The notes under the pieces were generated by a model. It searched no databases and was not told where the DNA came from. It saw only the letters and a list, made by a program, of their open reading frames with translations. From a virus, in IMG/VR virus record IMGVR_UViG_3300030098_004816, positions 1 through 30,234 of that record: a DNA stretch of 30,234 nucleotides; one strand, given 5' to 3'. Below, in pieces: positions 30,172 through 30,234 of this stretch. The translations under genes were made by a program, and so were the position numbers. The stretch's first letter is position 1, and every line of letters begins with the position of its first letter.

Positions 30172-30234
30172 AACCTACGCTTCTTTGTAATAGCTTGTGT
30201 TCTTTCTGCTTTCGGCTGTACTAAATCCCACGTA
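30168..30234 (-). CDS. Partial late gene at the window edge
   Basis: An open frame on the minus strand enters from the window end and stops at TGA (30168-30170), overlapping the next ATG as ATGA, the same junction type as its neighbours. The visible 21 residues read TWDLVQPKAERTQAITKKRR then L, a basic end. Product unknown. Confidence 0.45.
   Translation of the reverse strand, partial: TWDLVQPKAERTQAITKKRRL

Overview
The window reads as about 30 kb of a double-stranded DNA phage genome. It is most like a short-tailed (podovirus-like) phage of the kind common in uncultured marine collections; that placement is inference from protein style, and the host cannot be named from this sequence. The supporting signs are a T7 gp4-type primase-helicase, a RusA-like resolvase, a RecB/Cas4-like exonuclease, an orphan cytosine-5 methyltransferase, a lysozyme/holin lysis set and a block of very large virion (DNA-ejection) proteins that includes a 2533-residue polypeptide. 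Genes are packed with 1-4 nt overlaps (ATGA, TAATG). I see no tRNA, rRNA, CRISPR, insertion sequence, integrase or repressor. DNA polymerase, terminase, portal and capsid genes are not in the window.

Layout. (1) 1-909, plus strand: the end of an operon of tiny unidentified genes, closed by a rho-independent terminator at 1014-1049. (2) 910-1737: an unusually long non-coding convergent region with several hairpins, an A-rich iteron-like array and a strong minus-strand terminator (1573-1599). (3) 1738-4628, minus strand: RusA-like resolvase, a small unknown gene, primase-helicase and a 162-residue unknown. An operator-like repeat cluster lies just upstream of the primase. (4) 4629-4735: divergent control region. 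(5) 4736-10388, plus strand: a tight early operon for DNA metabolism, with RecB/Cas4-like exonuclease, putative Rad52/ERF-like annealing protein, SSB-like protein with an acidic DDDWL tail, NinB-like protein, zinc-ribbon protein, Dcm-type methyltransferase and YbcO-like nuclease, plus several unknowns. (6) 10381-30234, minus strand: the late region, read right to left. It holds small lysis-region genes, a basic protein, holin, a putative metallopeptidase, lysozyme, a tail/hub protein, two small proteins, then four large internal or ejection proteins and a GNAT-like gp13-type protein.

How it fits together. The plus and minus early modules together resemble a recombination-dependent replication kit: helicase-primase, SSB, exonuclease with annealing protein, NinB mediator and junction resolvase. 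The late module supplies lysis and the DNA-ejection machinery.

The most notable observation is a complete 172-codon reading frame nested in the +1 frame of the methyltransferase gene. It has its own well-placed Shine-Dalgarno and motifs that look like a protein family of their own, so this stretch may code for two proteins at once. Second is a shared C-terminal acidic/aromatic tail (DDWL) on the primase-helicase and the SSB-like protein, which recalls the tails on T7 gp4 and gp2.5.
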